Shown piece by piece: positions 53,603-63,423 of a stretch of 64,000 bases of DNA. Numbering within the stretch: position 1 is the first letter of the stretch; every line of letters starts with the position of its first letter. The DNA lies in contig NZ_APNL01000003.1 of the NCBI RefSeq assembly GCF_040361435.1, positions 124,001 to 188,000 of the forward strand, read 5' to 3'. Made by a program: the position numbers and the translations under genes. The notes under the pieces were generated by a model that searched no databases, was not told the origin of the DNA, and saw nothing but the letters and a program-made list of their open reading frames with translations. This stretch comes from Salinisphaera sp002433465 (lineage in GTDB: Bacteria > Pseudomonadota > Gammaproteobacteria > Nevskiales > Salinisphaeraceae).

Positions 53603-54667
53603 ATGCGCATGAAAATACTCGTCACCGGCGGCGCCGGTTTCATCGGCTCGGCGCTCATTTGCCATCTCATCGCAGAAACAGAACATGAGGTCGTTAATGT
53701 CGATGCCCTGACCTACGCCGCCAATCTCGACGCTCTCGAAGCCGCATCCGAAAGCCCGCGCTACGCGTTTGAACATGTCGACATCCGCGATGCCGAAGCA
53801 ATAAACCGAGTGATGAATGAGTATCAACCCGACGGGATTATTCATCTAGCCGCAGAATCGCATGTGGACCGTTCAATCGACGGGCCGGCAGATTTCATTC
53901 AAACGAACATCGTCGGCACATTCAATTTGCTCGAAGCAGCAAGGGCTTACTACGAACAGCTTGAGTCGAATCGCAAGAAGAGCTTTCGCTTCCATCACGT
54001 CTCGACCGATGAAGTTTACGGCTCGCTAGGCGACGAAGGCTTATTTACGGAAAAAACCCCATACGCGCCCAACTCACCTTATTCCGCCAGCAAGGCAGGG
54101 TCGGACCATCTCGTACGCGCCTGGCAACACACCTACGGTGTGCCGACCGTACTCACGAACTGCTCCAACAATTACGGCCCCTGGCAGTTCCCGGAAAAGC
54201 TCATTCCGCTCATGGTGCTCAATGCGCTGAATGGTCGCGCCCTCCCCGTGTACGGCGACGGCCAGAACGTGCGCGACTGGCTATACGTTGAAGACCACGC
54301 CCGCGCGCTCGCGCTCGTGTTCGAACAAGGCAAAACCGGAGAACACTACAATATCGGCGGGCTTAACGAGCGAACCAATCTCGAACTCGTGCGCACCATA
54401 TGCCACGAACTGAACGCTATCGCGCCGGACGCCAACATCGGCCCGCGCGAAGCACTCATTTCATTCGTCGACGATCGTAAAGGGCACGATCAGCGCTACG
54501 CGATCGACGCATCCAAGATCGAACACGAGCTCGGCTGGCGACCGATAGAAACGCTGGAATCCGGGCTGAAGCGAACGATTCGCTGGATCCTCGACCACCC
54601 CGAATGGGCGAAAACTGCTCGCGACCGAGGTTACGACGGCCAGCGATTGGGTCTCGCAAAGGGATAG
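53603..54667 (+). CDS. rmlB: dTDP-glucose 4,6-dehydratase
   Basis: A 354-aa SDR, the second step of dTDP-L-rhamnose synthesis. Seen are the NAD motif TGGAGFIGSALICHL, LAAESHVDRSIDGP, the catalytic VSTDEVYGSLG and PYSASKAGSDHLVRA, and NCSNNYGPWQFPEKLIPL. It is first of the rmlBACD operon; the gap to rmlA is 3 bp. Start is at 53603 or two codons later. Confidence 0.96.
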   Translation: MRMKILVTGGAGFIGSALICHLIAETEHEVVNVDALTYAANLDALEAASESPRYAFEHVDIRDAEAINRVMNEYQPDGIIHLAAESHVDRSIDGPADFIQTNIVGTFNLLEAARAYYEQLESNRKKSFRFHHVSTDEVYGSLGDEGLFTEKTPYAPNSPYSASKAGSDHLVRAWQHTYGVPTVLTNCSNNYGPWQFPEKLIPLMVLNALNGRALPVYGDGQNVRDWLYVEDHARALALVFEQGKTGEHYNIGGLNERTNLELVRTICHELNAIAPDANIGPREALISFVDDRKGHDQRYAIDASKIEHELGWRPIETLESGLKRTIRWILDHPEWAKTARDRGYDGQRLGLAKG

Positions 54668-54670
54668 TTA

Positions 54671-55546
54671 ATGAAAGGTATTATTCTCGCTGGCGGTAGC
54701 GGCACGCGGCTCTACCCGATCACGATGGCGGTGTCGAAACAGCTACTGCCGGTTTACGACAAGCCGATGATCTACTATCCGTTGACGGCGCTCATGCTCG
54801 CCGGCATCGATGAAATCCTGATCATCTCCACACCCCAAGATACGCCACGCTTTGAACAGCTGCTTGGCGACGGCAGCCAATGGGGTCTACAGCTTACATA
54901 CGCGGTGCAACCCGAACCGGAAGGACTCGCACAGGCGTTCATCATTGCTGAAGATTTTATTGCGAACGACTCCTGTGCCCTCGTTCTTGGCGACAATATT
55001 TTCTATGGGCACGACCTCGAGCCACTACTACGGAACGCAGCGAATCAAACCAGTGGCGCCACTGTATTTGCTTATCCCGTAAACGATGCCAGCCGCTACG
55101 GCGTCGTAGAATTTGACGATAATGGCACTGCGCGATCGATCGAGGAAAAGCCCGAACGCCCCAAGTCCCGTTATGCGATTACCGGCCTGTATTTCTACGA
55201 CAATCGTGTTGTCGATCTGGCCAAGCAGATCGAGCCCAGTCATCGAGGCGAACTCGAAATAACGGATCTCAACCGTCTTTATCTGGAAGCAGGCGATTTA
55301 CGTGTACAGCGTATGGGTCGCGGCATGGCATGGCTCGATACCGGAACGCATGAGAGCCTGCTCGAAGCCGCAACGTTCATCGAAACGCTCGAGAAACGAC
55401 AAGGCCTCAAAATCGCCTGCCCCGAAGAAGTGGCGTATCGGGCGGGCTATATTTCCGAAGCACAAGTTCGCGAGCTCGCCGAACCGCTTAAAAAGAATGG
55501 ATATGGGCAATACCTGTTGCGCATACTCGAAGAACGCATCTTCTAA
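54671..55546 (+). CDS. rmlA: Glucose-1-phosphate thymidylyltransferase
   Basis: A 291-aa enzyme, standard length, first step of dTDP-rhamnose synthesis. It starts MKGIILAGGSGTRLYPITMA with the nucleotidyltransferase signature, and has KQLLPVYDKPMIYYPL, LVLGDNIFYGHDL and EITDLNRLYLE. AAGGG sits eight bases upstream of the ATG. Second gene of the rml operon. Confidence 0.97.
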   Translation: MKGIILAGGSGTRLYPITMAVSKQLLPVYDKPMIYYPLTALMLAGIDEILIISTPQDTPRFEQLLGDGSQWGLQLTYAVQPEPEGLAQAFIIAEDFIANDSCALVLGDNIFYGHDLEPLLRNAANQTSGATVFAYPVNDASRYGVVEFDDNGTARSIEEKPERPKSRYAITGLYFYDNRVVDLAKQIEPSHRGELEITDLNRLYLEAGDLRVQRMGRGMAWLDTGTHESLLEAATFIETLEKRQGLKIACPEEVAYRAGYISEAQVRELAEPLKKNGYGQYLLRILEERIF

Positions 55547-55564
55547 AGGCGGAGCAATCTGAAA

Positions 55565-56116
55565 ATGGAAGTAGAGACCACCGCCCTGGAAGGCGTGCTC
55601 ATACTCACGCCCAAGCGCTATGGCGATGATCGCGGCTTCTTCATGGAAAGTTACAACCGATCGACGTTTGCAAAGGCTACTGGTCTGGACATCGAATTCA
55701 TCCAGGACAACCACTCCCGATCCACAGAGGGCGTGCTGCGTGGCCTGCATTACCAAATGCCCCCCCACGCACAAAGCAAGCTTGTGCGCGCGGTGCAAGG
55801 CGAGGTCTTCGACGTAGCCGTGGATATACGCCGAAATTCGCCCACGTTCGGCCTATGGACCGGCACACGCTTATCGGCCGAAAACGCGCGACAACTTTGG
55901 GTGCCGGCAGGCTTTGCCCACGGCTTTTTAGTCACGTCGGAAACCGCCGAAGTGATCTACAAAGTCGATGCGCCCTATGCTCCGGAATGCGAGCGCAGCA
56001 TCGCTTGGAACGACACCACGATCGGCATCGAATGGCCCAGCCTGCAACAGCCGCCCCTCGTTTCTCCGAAGGATCGAGATGCACCGGCATTGTCGTCCGC
56101 CGATTTGTTCGAGTAA
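55565..56116 (+). CDS. rmlC: dTDP-4-dehydrorhamnose 3,5-epimerase
   Basis: A 183-aa cupin-fold epimerase. The family motifs LIFTPKRYGDDRGFFMESYN-like (here VLILTPKRYGDDRGFFMESY), FIQDNHSRSTEGVLRGLHYQ with catalytic His, and VPAGFAHGFLVTSETAEVIY are present. Third step of the pathway. rmlD follows after 3 bp. Confidence 0.97.
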   Translation: MEVETTALEGVLILTPKRYGDDRGFFMESYNRSTFAKATGLDIEFIQDNHSRSTEGVLRGLHYQMPPHAQSKLVRAVQGEVFDVAVDIRRNSPTFGLWTGTRLSAENARQLWVPAGFAHGFLVTSETAEVIYKVDAPYAPECERSIAWNDTTIGIEWPSLQQPPLVSPKDRDAPALSSADLFE

Positions 56117-56119
56117 AAC

Positions 56120-56992
56120 ATGCGCATACTGATCACCGGCGCCAACGGTCAGCTCGGTCAGGCGTTGCAGGCAAATCCGCCGAGCTGGGCGCATATCACC
56201 GCACTGAGTAGCCGCGACCTCGATATAACCGATCCTAAGCGCGTACAAGAAACGGTGGCCGCGTCGCAGCCAGCGTGGATAGTCAACGCCGCTGCTTATA
56301 CCGCAGTGGATAAGGCCGAAGAAGAGCCGGAACAGGCCAAGGCCGTCAATGAAACCGCAGTACGGCATCTCGCCGAAGCCGCGGATATTAACGGCGCGCG
56401 GTTACTACATGTGTCGACCGACTTTGTTTTCGATGGCACCGCCAATCGTCCCTATCGGCCGGACGATGACACAAATCCACTCAACGTGTATGGCCGAACC
56501 AAGCTCGCAGGTGAACGAGCAGCGATGGAAGCGACCCAAGGCGAGGCCATCGTTGTAAGGACAGCATGGGTATACAGTCGAGCCGGTAAAAACTTCCTAA
56601 CCAACATGCAACGTCTGATGCGTGAACGGGACGCTTTAAATATCGTCGATGACCAACGCGGCACGCCGACCACCGCAAGCGATCTCGCCAGCGCACTTTG
56701 GGCTGTGGTCGATAAAAACGCGAATGGCGGCATCTACCATTTCACGAACAAAGGCGACGCGAGCTGGTACGAGTTCGCTGTAGAAATCCGCCGCCACTTA
56801 GTAGAACAACAACCTGAAGCGCGCTTGTCGGCTCTGGAGCCTACCGACACAGCAGGCTTCCCGACCCCGGCAAAGCGACCGGCGTATAGCGTTCTGAACT
56901 GTCAACGCATTTTCACCATTGTAGACATACCTCCACATTGGAAGACAGCGCTCAGGCGAGAGCTGGATGGCAGGGCTGAGCCGGATTTATGA
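56120..56992 (+). CDS. rmlD: dTDP-4-dehydrorhamnose reductase
   Basis: A 290-aa SDR that reduces the keto-sugar to dTDP-L-rhamnose. It starts MRILITGANGQLGQALQANP and has VNAAAYTAVDKAEEEPEQA, VSTDFVFDGT, the YGRTKLAGE active site and the IVDDQRGTPTTASDLA motif. The stop overlaps the next glycosyltransferase start by 4 bp. Confidence 0.97.
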   Translation: MRILITGANGQLGQALQANPPSWAHITALSSRDLDITDPKRVQETVAASQPAWIVNAAAYTAVDKAEEEPEQAKAVNETAVRHLAEAADINGARLLHVSTDFVFDGTANRPYRPDDDTNPLNVYGRTKLAGERAAMEATQGEAIVVRTAWVYSRAGKNFLTNMQRLMRERDALNIVDDQRGTPTTASDLASALWAVVDKNANGGIYHFTNKGDASWYEFAVEIRRHLVEQQPEARLSALEPTDTAGFPTPAKRPAYSVLNCQRIFTIVDIPPHWKTALRRELDGRAEPDL

Positions 56993-58143
56993 GCACAGTG
57001 GAAGAGCCGTCTCGCGACCGACGCGTGCTCTATGTCGCGAATACCGACTGGTATCTGTTCAACTTTCGGCTCAACTTGATCAAGGAAGCTGAAAGACGTG
57101 GCTGGATACCGTATCTGGCATGTAGCGACAGCGGCTACACCGAACGCCTGCGATCCCATAAGTGGCCCGTTAAAACGCTGCCCTTGAGCACGAAAGGCGC
57201 GAATCCGTTCCGGGAAGCCTGGGCGCTTTACCGACTGATCCGAGAATGTCGCAAAGTCCGGCCCGACGTCATCCACTTGTTCACGCTCAAATGTGTGCTC
57301 TACGGCTGTTTGGCGGCGCCGTTCGTTCCGCGTGCTCGTATAGTGGGCGCGCTTACCGGCATGGGCTATCTGTTCACCTCACAGCGCGCCACCGTACGCC
57401 TACTCAAAAATCTTGTGCTGATTGCTCTTAAGCTGGGCTTGAAGGTGTCCAAAGCCCAACTGATATTCCAGAACGAGTTTGACCGCACCGAGTTCATAGA
57501 TAATGGCTTAATACCCCGCGAGCGCACCCGCGTGATTCGCGGCTCCGGTGTGGATTGCGAAGCTTTCCATCCAATGAACCGCAAGCCATCCACGAATGAT
57601 AAGCGCCGCCTTCTATTCTGCGGTCGTCTGATCGCGGAAAAGGGCATTCGCGATTATCTGCAAGCTACGGCCACGCTTCGAGAACAAGGATACAAATTCG
57701 ATAGTCGTATTGCCGGCAAACCTTACCCCGGCAACCCGTCTTCACTTAGCGAACAAGAAGTCGCAGACTTATCAGTCAGTACTCTACACCGGTATCTAGG
57801 TCATCAGGATGACATGCCTGAACTGTTAGCGGCGACAGACATAGTCGTGTTGCCGACCTATTATCGAGAGGGCACGCCGAAGGTTTTAATCGAAGCGGCA
57901 GCGGCTGGTTGCGCTTTGATCACGACGACAATTCCGGCCTGTGAAGACATTGTCGAGAACGGCAGCAACGGCTACTACATCAAGCCAAGCAATCCTGACC
58001 AATTAGCCGGCGCCTTGCGAAAGATCCTAGATAGCTCATGGGAGACACTCTATGAGTTGCAGGAGCGCTCCAGGCAGATTGCGATCGAGCGGTTCAGCGA
58101 CACCGAAATCAACAACCGTACGCTCGCGTGCTACAACGACTAA
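56989..58143 (+). CDS. Glycosyltransferase, GT4 family
   Basis: A 384-aa GT-B enzyme. The acceptor half starts with LYVANTDWYLFNFRLNLIKE and holds GALTGMGYLFTS; the donor half has RRLLFCGRLIAEKGIRDYL and PTYYREGTPKVLIEAAAAGC with the E-x7-E pattern. This resembles the PglA/WbpH-type group that adds sugars to lipid-linked acceptors. It is translationally coupled to rmlD, so rhamnose transfer is tempting but unproven. It is the last gene of the plus-strand rml operon, convergent with the polymerase gene. Confidence 0.87.
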   Translation: MSTVEEPSRDRRVLYVANTDWYLFNFRLNLIKEAERRGWIPYLACSDSGYTERLRSHKWPVKTLPLSTKGANPFREAWALYRLIRECRKVRPDVIHLFTLKCVLYGCLAAPFVPRARIVGALTGMGYLFTSQRATVRLLKNLVLIALKLGLKVSKAQLIFQNEFDRTEFIDNGLIPRERTRVIRGSGVDCEAFHPMNRKPSTNDKRRLLFCGRLIAEKGIRDYLQATATLREQGYKFDSRIAGKPYPGNPSSLSEQEVADLSVSTLHRYLGHQDDMPELLAATDIVVLPTYYREGTPKVLIEAAAAGCALITTTIPACEDIVENGSNGYYIKPSNPDQLAGALRKILDSSWETLYELQERSRQIAIERFSDTEINNRTLACYND

Positions 58144-58183
58144 AAATCGACCAAGCAAAACGTGTGATCTTTGCCCACCACAA

Positions 58184-59215
58184 TCAAGCTGTCGGCCAGA
58201 ACTGATAAGGTAGCCACGCATCACTGTGTCCCGCGTAGTTGAGCCACACGAACATAACGGCGCCATATAGTCCGAGCAAACCGATACGAGGAAGTATTCG
58301 ATCCTTTCGGCTAAAGAATTCGGGCAAGTAACTCGCTACAACGAGCTGAATCGGCATTAGATAGAGTGCAACCCGATCGACGGCGGTCGCCGATACTGCC
58401 AAGAGTGGTACACAAGCGAGGCACAGTACCGAGACCCAAAACCAGAGCGCGCGTTCCTCCGGTCTCATAACAAAGCGCTTACGGAACAGAATGAACGTTG
58501 CCGCCGGCAACGCGTTCATCATCGCGCGAATCGGACCGCCCTGGGCGGCTTCAGCGTAATCGGAGATCACATACTGCTGGTAGAGCGCATCGACGTGTTC
58601 CTGCAACAGCAGCGCGAACAATATCAGGCCAGTCGCACCGACCCATACGATCGACCATGTCCGGTCCTTGGTGTTCGCCAAGACGGCTAGTGGAACCAGG
58701 ATAACGGCCGACTTATGAATTGTCGCCCCGATCGCGAGCAACACAACAAACCGAACAAGCCGCCGCCGTATCAGATATGTTAGCCCCCAAAGCACAAAAC
58801 CAAAGGCCATGGCCTGTCGCGTATACCCCATCGCCATCACGGTTATCATGTAAGGGATGGAAACAGCCAGAGCTATTCGCGGGTCCGGCAACAACTGAAC
58901 AAAGCGGATAAGGCCGTATACGAAAACGCCGGCTGCGACGAGGTTAACGAACCAGACGTCCAGCCCGAGCAACGCAGACACCCAGTTGAGAGCTTGGTAA
59001 CCCGGGTCCTTCAACTCAAGCGCCCGATAGAACGGAAGCCCGTTCACATTTTCCAGATAGAAGAGATATCTATACCAGTCGGCACCCACCTGATAGCGCA
59101 GTCCAACAAAACACGCCAGGGCGGCACCGATCAGCGCCCATCCAAGCTGCGAAACACGCAACCTCGTGAGCGCAAGCAATACTGCACTAAAATATACAAT
59201 CCAGTAAGCGATCAT
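58184..59215 (-). CDS. EpsG/Wzy-family polysaccharide polymerase
   Basis: A 343-aa protein with about ten to eleven hydrophobic helices. FVGLRYQVGADWYRYLFYLE and YTRQAMAFGFVLWGLTYL are typical of EpsG-type O-antigen/exopolysaccharide polymerases, which join lipid-linked repeat units in the periplasm. It points away from the minus-strand glycosyltransferase genes' upstream end but shares their strand, and is convergent with the rml operon (40-bp gap). Its presence indicates a Wzx/Wzy-type route; no wzx is in the window. Confidence 0.83.
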   Translation of the reverse strand: MIAYWIVYFSAVLLALTRLRVSQLGWALIGAALACFVGLRYQVGADWYRYLFYLENVNGLPFYRALELKDPGYQALNWVSALLGLDVWFVNLVAAGVFVYGLIRFVQLLPDPRIALAVSIPYMITVMAMGYTRQAMAFGFVLWGLTYLIRRRLVRFVVLLAIGATIHKSAVILVPLAVLANTKDRTWSIVWVGATGLILFALLLQEHVDALYQQYVISDYAEAAQGGPIRAMMNALPAATFILFRKRFVMRPEERALWFWVSVLCLACVPLLAVSATAVDRVALYLMPIQLVVASYLPEFFSRKDRILPRIGLLGLYGAVMFVWLNYAGHSDAWLPYQFWPTA

Positions 59216-59293
59216 AAAAACGGTTTTCGCCCATATTCACAGCGGGAATTGAAGGAAAGTCTACCTTCAATTTCTTTGCAAGACGGATGGAGG

Positions 59294-60373
59294 CTACTCC
59301 ACCATCCCGGCAGCATTACGGAGGATACAAGCCAAATTTGGCGCCTGCGCCTGCAGAGAGTAGTGGCTTTCCACCGCTAGCCGCCCACGCCTGCCAAACT
59401 CGACACGCCCCCCCGTCTGACTCAGCAGGCGATCAAGCGCAACGAACCACTGATTATCGCCTTCCGCCAACAGCCCGCAATCCCAACCTTCCACGATCTC
59501 GGTATTCACACCGACCGGCGAGGCCACCACCGGTTTGGCGCAGGCCATATACTGAATTAGTTTATAGCCGCACTTGCCGCGCTCCCACGGCTTGTCCGGC
59601 AGCGGCATGATTCCGATATCGAAGCTAGCAACGTGGTGAGCTTCCGTATCCTCGGCCCATGGCAACACCTCAACAGGCACTGGTCCGAACTGTTGCGCCA
59701 GCTCCGGGCGAGCGCCCACTAAAACCAAGCGGATAGGATGAGTCTGGTACAGTCTTTCGAATACTGCCCGCAGCGCTAAGACGTATTTCTGAGTCGAGGG
59801 GGAACCGATCCAACCGATCACGGGGCGGACATTTCCCGCATTGGGTACCGGCATGTATCGGGCGGCATCCACCACTGTCGGTATATGCCGGATATGCCTG
59901 GCGCCTGCCCGGGTGGCGCGCGCCGCTAGATACCGGTTGCCGCAAATCACAGTCGCAGCACCGGCCATGACGCGATCTATCTTGTGGCCCAGCAACTTCC
60001 GGACTAGCGCATGTCGCGAACTATCGTAGTTGTGGAACACCGCGTCATCATAATCGACGACGTAGGGCACGTTTTTCGGCATCAGTGCCCGCTCGAGCCT
60101 ATAGGGTATAAACGGAAGAGCTTCCTTCTCTACCCACAGCAGATCGGAACCGGACGCTTCGCGTAAACACCTAACACGCGCGGCATAAAGGCACGCGATC
60201 GCAGAGATCGAGCGACCCTTCCCCGCATACAAATTTTCTAGATAAAAATTATTAAAGAGAGGACGCACTGTTATCTCGAGCCCCACGTCGTGAAGAAATC
60301 CGCAGAACTGGAGCGAGCGCAATCTACTACTGGCGCCCAAGCGGCTGTATTTAGAAAGTAACGTCACCTTCAA
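59294..60373 (-). CDS. Glycosyltransferase, GT4-like
   Basis: A 359-aa GT-B enzyme if started at the TTG at 60373, giving MKVTLLSKYSRLGASSRLRS, a common start in this group; the TTG overlaps the preceding gene's TGA. A longer frame (to 60454) would run inside the neighbour. Donor-half features are GWIGSPSTQKYVLAL, IGIMPLPDKPWERGKCGYKL and QYMACAKPVVASPVG. Acceptor and donor sugars are unknown. Confidence 0.82.
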   Translation of the reverse strand: MKVTLLSKYSRLGASSRLRSLQFCGFLHDVGLEITVRPLFNNFYLENLYAGKGRSISAIACLYAARVRCLREASGSDLLWVEKEALPFIPYRLERALMPKNVPYVVDYDDAVFHNYDSSRHALVRKLLGHKIDRVMAGAATVICGNRYLAARATRAGARHIRHIPTVVDAARYMPVPNAGNVRPVIGWIGSPSTQKYVLALRAVFERLYQTHPIRLVLVGARPELAQQFGPVPVEVLPWAEDTEAHHVASFDIGIMPLPDKPWERGKCGYKLIQYMACAKPVVASPVGVNTEIVEGWDCGLLAEGDNQWFVALDRLLSQTGGRVEFGRRGRLAVESHYSLQAQAPNLACILRNAAGMVE

Positions 60374-61575
60374 CGGCGCAGACCCTGCAGTGCATGGGAA
60401 TACAAATTCACCGTTGATTCCAACGAGTGGTGCATAATGCCAATCTCTCGACACCGTGAGCGAAACCGCTCTCGAGATGGCAGTACTTGGTCCGTGAACC
60501 AGACTGCCGCCGCCTCACGCGTTTCAAAACCGAATTCGTGAAGCAGCAACCCTACGTCAGGGGAAATCCCGGACGTATCTCCTACTCCCGCCGTAGCTAG
60601 CACCGGCACGCCGCACAGCAGATATTCCCCTAATTTAATAGGCGCAACGCCCTGCATTGAAAATGTGGGACGACGAAAAGCAAGCCCTAAATCAGCACTC
60701 GAGATATACATAGGAACATCGGCCGGAGACGCCGACCGAACAACTATCCGATGCGCCACCTCCGAGTGCTTTGCCACCGCGGAGCAAGCTATCTCTACCG
60801 ACTCAGTTAAAATCAAAAAATAAGCATCCGATCGCCTTTGAAAAATATCGTGAAATACCGATAACATTTCCTCTAAGCAGTATTGATCTCCAAGAGAACC
60901 AACATATACGACCAGCGGAGAATCCTCTCTTACTCCCAACTCGGCACGAACTTCGGATCTAACATCCGATTCAATGAGAGTAAACCGCTGTGTATCCCGC
61001 CCATTCCCCACTATATGGAACCGCTCAACAGGTGTACTTGCCCCCGCCCTTGCTAAAAGGATATCGGCTGCTGCGCGGGTACGAGTCAGCACTAATTCGG
61101 ACTGGCGCACAGCTTGAGCCTCGACATCCCGCAAAAAACGATAAACCACACCATTCGAAGACAGCCCGGCAAAATCAACCCTCTCATCCAATGGTAAACC
61201 GTCAGCGTCGAACAGCATCGGCAACGCCGTACTCTTTAACGCCCACATACAGGAAAGCGCTGGTAGCGTACTGCGCGGCATGACTACATCAATCTGCCAG
61301 TCTTGAATCGCTTCACGAATAAACTTGATTCCGTATAGCGCTGTAAGCAACGACCCAAGCGACACTGGCCTACGCCACACTCCAATTGAGCGATACGGTA
61401 TATCCATTACTTCGCATGCGTCACGAGTTTTCTGGACCCGTTCAGCGCAGCTCCAAGTAAACTGCACGACGTGGAATTTCCAACCTTCAGCTGCTAGACA
61501 GCCGAATATCGGCAAAAATAACCCCTCTAAATATGAGACTTGCGGGCCGTCCCAACTAACAAATAAAATATTCAT
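60370..61575 (-). CDS. Glycosyltransferase, GT4-like
   Basis: A 401-aa protein starting MNILFVSWDGPQVSYLEGLF. The donor half has VVYVGSLGDQYCLEEMLSVF, ISSADLGLAFRRPTFSM and PIKLGEYLLCGVPVLATAGV, consistent with a GT4 fold lacking a perfect E-x7-E. It overlaps both neighbours (4 bp each), so it lies in a tightly coupled operon. Base composition is AT-richer than the rest of the window, a sign of transfer. Confidence 0.8.
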   Translation of the reverse strand: MNILFVSWDGPQVSYLEGLFLPIFGCLAAEGWKFHVVQFTWSCAERVQKTRDACEVMDIPYRSIGVWRRPVSLGSLLTALYGIKFIREAIQDWQIDVVMPRSTLPALSCMWALKSTALPMLFDADGLPLDERVDFAGLSSNGVVYRFLRDVEAQAVRQSELVLTRTRAAADILLARAGASTPVERFHIVGNGRDTQRFTLIESDVRSEVRAELGVREDSPLVVYVGSLGDQYCLEEMLSVFHDIFQRRSDAYFLILTESVEIACSAVAKHSEVAHRIVVRSASPADVPMYISSADLGLAFRRPTFSMQGVAPIKLGEYLLCGVPVLATAGVGDTSGISPDVGLLLHEFGFETREAAAVWFTDQVLPSRERFRSRCREIGIMHHSLESTVNLYSHALQGLRR

Positions 61576-62702
61576 ATGACTTTGCGCTCGAAAAGCAAAC
61601 GTCGGTAAAGCCGATCAACCTCATCGACGTAGCGCTTAGCGCCAAACCGCGCCATCGCACGTTTGCGCCCATTCTGGCCCATCGAACGCCTCTTCTTCGT
61701 ATCGTGGGCTAGATTAAGTATTGCGCTTGCTAGGTCGTCCGGCCGGCTAGGCTCAACCAGGTACCCTGTATCACCGTCTTTAACCACGTCTGGAATACCG
61801 CCGACATGCGTCGCCACAACAGGAAGCTCGGCAAACATCGCCTCGACCAGAACCAGCCCGAAGGCCTCACGGACGGACGCCAACGCGAACACGTCCATTA
61901 ACTGATAGAAAGCCTGTGGATCCCCTTGATAACCGGCGAAGATCACGCTCTGCTCCACACCTAGCTTGCTAGCCAGATTATGCAAAGTCTCTTCGTCCGG
62001 GCCAGAGCCGACAATAAGAAGCTTCGCGCCAGGAGCCTCGTGAACAATTAAAGGCATTGCTTTGATCAGATCACTGGTACGTTTGTGGCTATCGAACAAT
62101 CGACCCACCGTCCCTATCACGAAGGCATCGGCCGGCAACATTAATTGTTCTCGAATCACGCCTAGATCTGTGAGACTAACGCCCGGCCTCTGGGCAACCC
62201 CATTATTAATTAGTGTGACTTTATTCTTCGGGACAAAAATCTTTTTCTCTAAATAGTCAACAACAGCAGGAGAAACACCTACCATATGGTGGCAAAGCCC
62301 AGCGAACGCGCGATTCAATAACCGCCCGGTCCACCTCCGATTCTGTGGATCGCTAGTTTCTTCGCCGATAATCACCGGTACTCGGCCAAGAACGCCCGTC
62401 ACGGCCGCTTGAGCTAAACCTTCAAACACTGCGCCATGAATAATGTGGGGCCGAAATTTGCGGACAATCCCTAGCGTCGCTTTATATGGTCTACGATCAA
62501 AAATCCCCCTAAATTCGCCAACTTGATGAATCTCGCATCCAACGTACGAAAATAGCTCGGGCAGCGACCCGACGGCCTTGGTACATACAAGTTGTTGCTC
62601 ATAGATTGTTGGATCGAGATTCTGCGCCAAAGATAACCTAGTTTGTTCGACCCCCCCGGACCCCACGGTCTCGAGGCAATGCAGAACGCGAATCTTGCCC
62701 AT
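61572..62702 (-). CDS. Glycosyltransferase, GT4 family
   Basis: A 376-aa enzyme starting MGKIRVLHCLETVGSGGVEQ, with the glycine-rich acceptor loop, SPAVVDYLEKK, FVIGTVGRLFDSHKRTSDLI, and SVREAFGLVLVEAMFAELPV (E-x7-E). Typical of capsule and EPS clusters. It is coupled by a 4-bp overlap to the next gene and lies 40 bp downstream of the sulfotransferase gene on the same strand. Confidence 0.88.
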   Translation of the reverse strand: MGKIRVLHCLETVGSGGVEQTRLSLAQNLDPTIYEQQLVCTKAVGSLPELFSYVGCEIHQVGEFRGIFDRRPYKATLGIVRKFRPHIIHGAVFEGLAQAAVTGVLGRVPVIIGEETSDPQNRRWTGRLLNRAFAGLCHHMVGVSPAVVDYLEKKIFVPKNKVTLINNGVAQRPGVSLTDLGVIREQLMLPADAFVIGTVGRLFDSHKRTSDLIKAMPLIVHEAPGAKLLIVGSGPDEETLHNLASKLGVEQSVIFAGYQGDPQAFYQLMDVFALASVREAFGLVLVEAMFAELPVVATHVGGIPDVVKDGDTGYLVEPSRPDDLASAILNLAHDTKKRRSMGQNGRKRAMARFGAKRYVDEVDRLYRRLLFERKVI

Positions 62703-62742
62703 CAGAATTCGCTAAAACTTTTAAAGTCGGCATGCTTCGCCC

Positions 62743-63423
62743 TCATGTCGTGCCCCCGTATTTGAAAAGATCGAAGTCCTTACGATAGATGTAGTATAAG
62801 GATGACTTCAAGAAATCCGAAATCTGAGCGGAGCCGGACACTCTTTTACCAATAAGCGGCAAATCGCGAGGCAAGCTGTGACGTTCAGCAAACCTTGGCC
62901 AATCATACGGCAGGGTTTCGAAGTATAGGATTTCGTCAAGTTCGACCTTTTGGACACTCACCCGTTTATAGTGGGGCCAAAAATGCAACCAACTAACCAC
63001 TTTACGCGTGTTCAAGGGCGAGCTTGCCATCCATTGGCCGAAGTCTTCTGCCGACAAAAACAGGTCGATCTGCCGCCGTACGAACTCGCTATAGTCGTCG
63101 GAATAGCGAGCAGACCCTTTGAGCCCATTAAACGCAGACACAAATCGGTCGACTGGATCTCTAACGACCGCAAACTTAAAACACTTTTCAGTCAATTGTG
63201 GTTCGTATGTAAAATACCTACGCAGTGGAATAGGGCGGCCACGCTTACCCAAAACCGCCTTGCATATTGATCGACCCGCGTTTTTAGGGATATCGATAAA
63301 GATAACGCGCTTAGCACGATTTTGCCTAGTAAGTAAATTCTTCGCTGGAATGACAGATCGCACAATTTTATCCGACCAAAGCGGGGCAACGAATGCGATA
63401 TCACGATTAGAAAGCTCAATCAT
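62743..63423 (-). CDS. Sulfotransferase family 2-like protein
   Basis: A 226-aa soluble protein. VIFIDIPKNAGRSICKAVLG resembles the 5'-phosphosulfate-binding loop (I-P-K-x-x-x-x-S), and KFAVVRDPVDRFVSAFNGLK is the 3'-phosphate-binding motif of carbohydrate sulfotransferases that use PAPS. A later EILYFETLPYDWPRF fits the family. In a cluster of glycosyltransferases it probably sulfates a polysaccharide or its precursor. It is overlapped by 4 bp by the partial glycosyltransferase gene upstream. Confidence 0.82.
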   Translation of the reverse strand: MIELSNRDIAFVAPLWSDKIVRSVIPAKNLLTRQNRAKRVIFIDIPKNAGRSICKAVLGKRGRPIPLRRYFTYEPQLTEKCFKFAVVRDPVDRFVSAFNGLKGSARYSDDYSEFVRRQIDLFLSAEDFGQWMASSPLNTRKVVSWLHFWPHYKRVSVQKVELDEILYFETLPYDWPRFAERHSLPRDLPLIGKRVSGSAQISDFLKSSLYYIYRKDFDLFKYGGTT

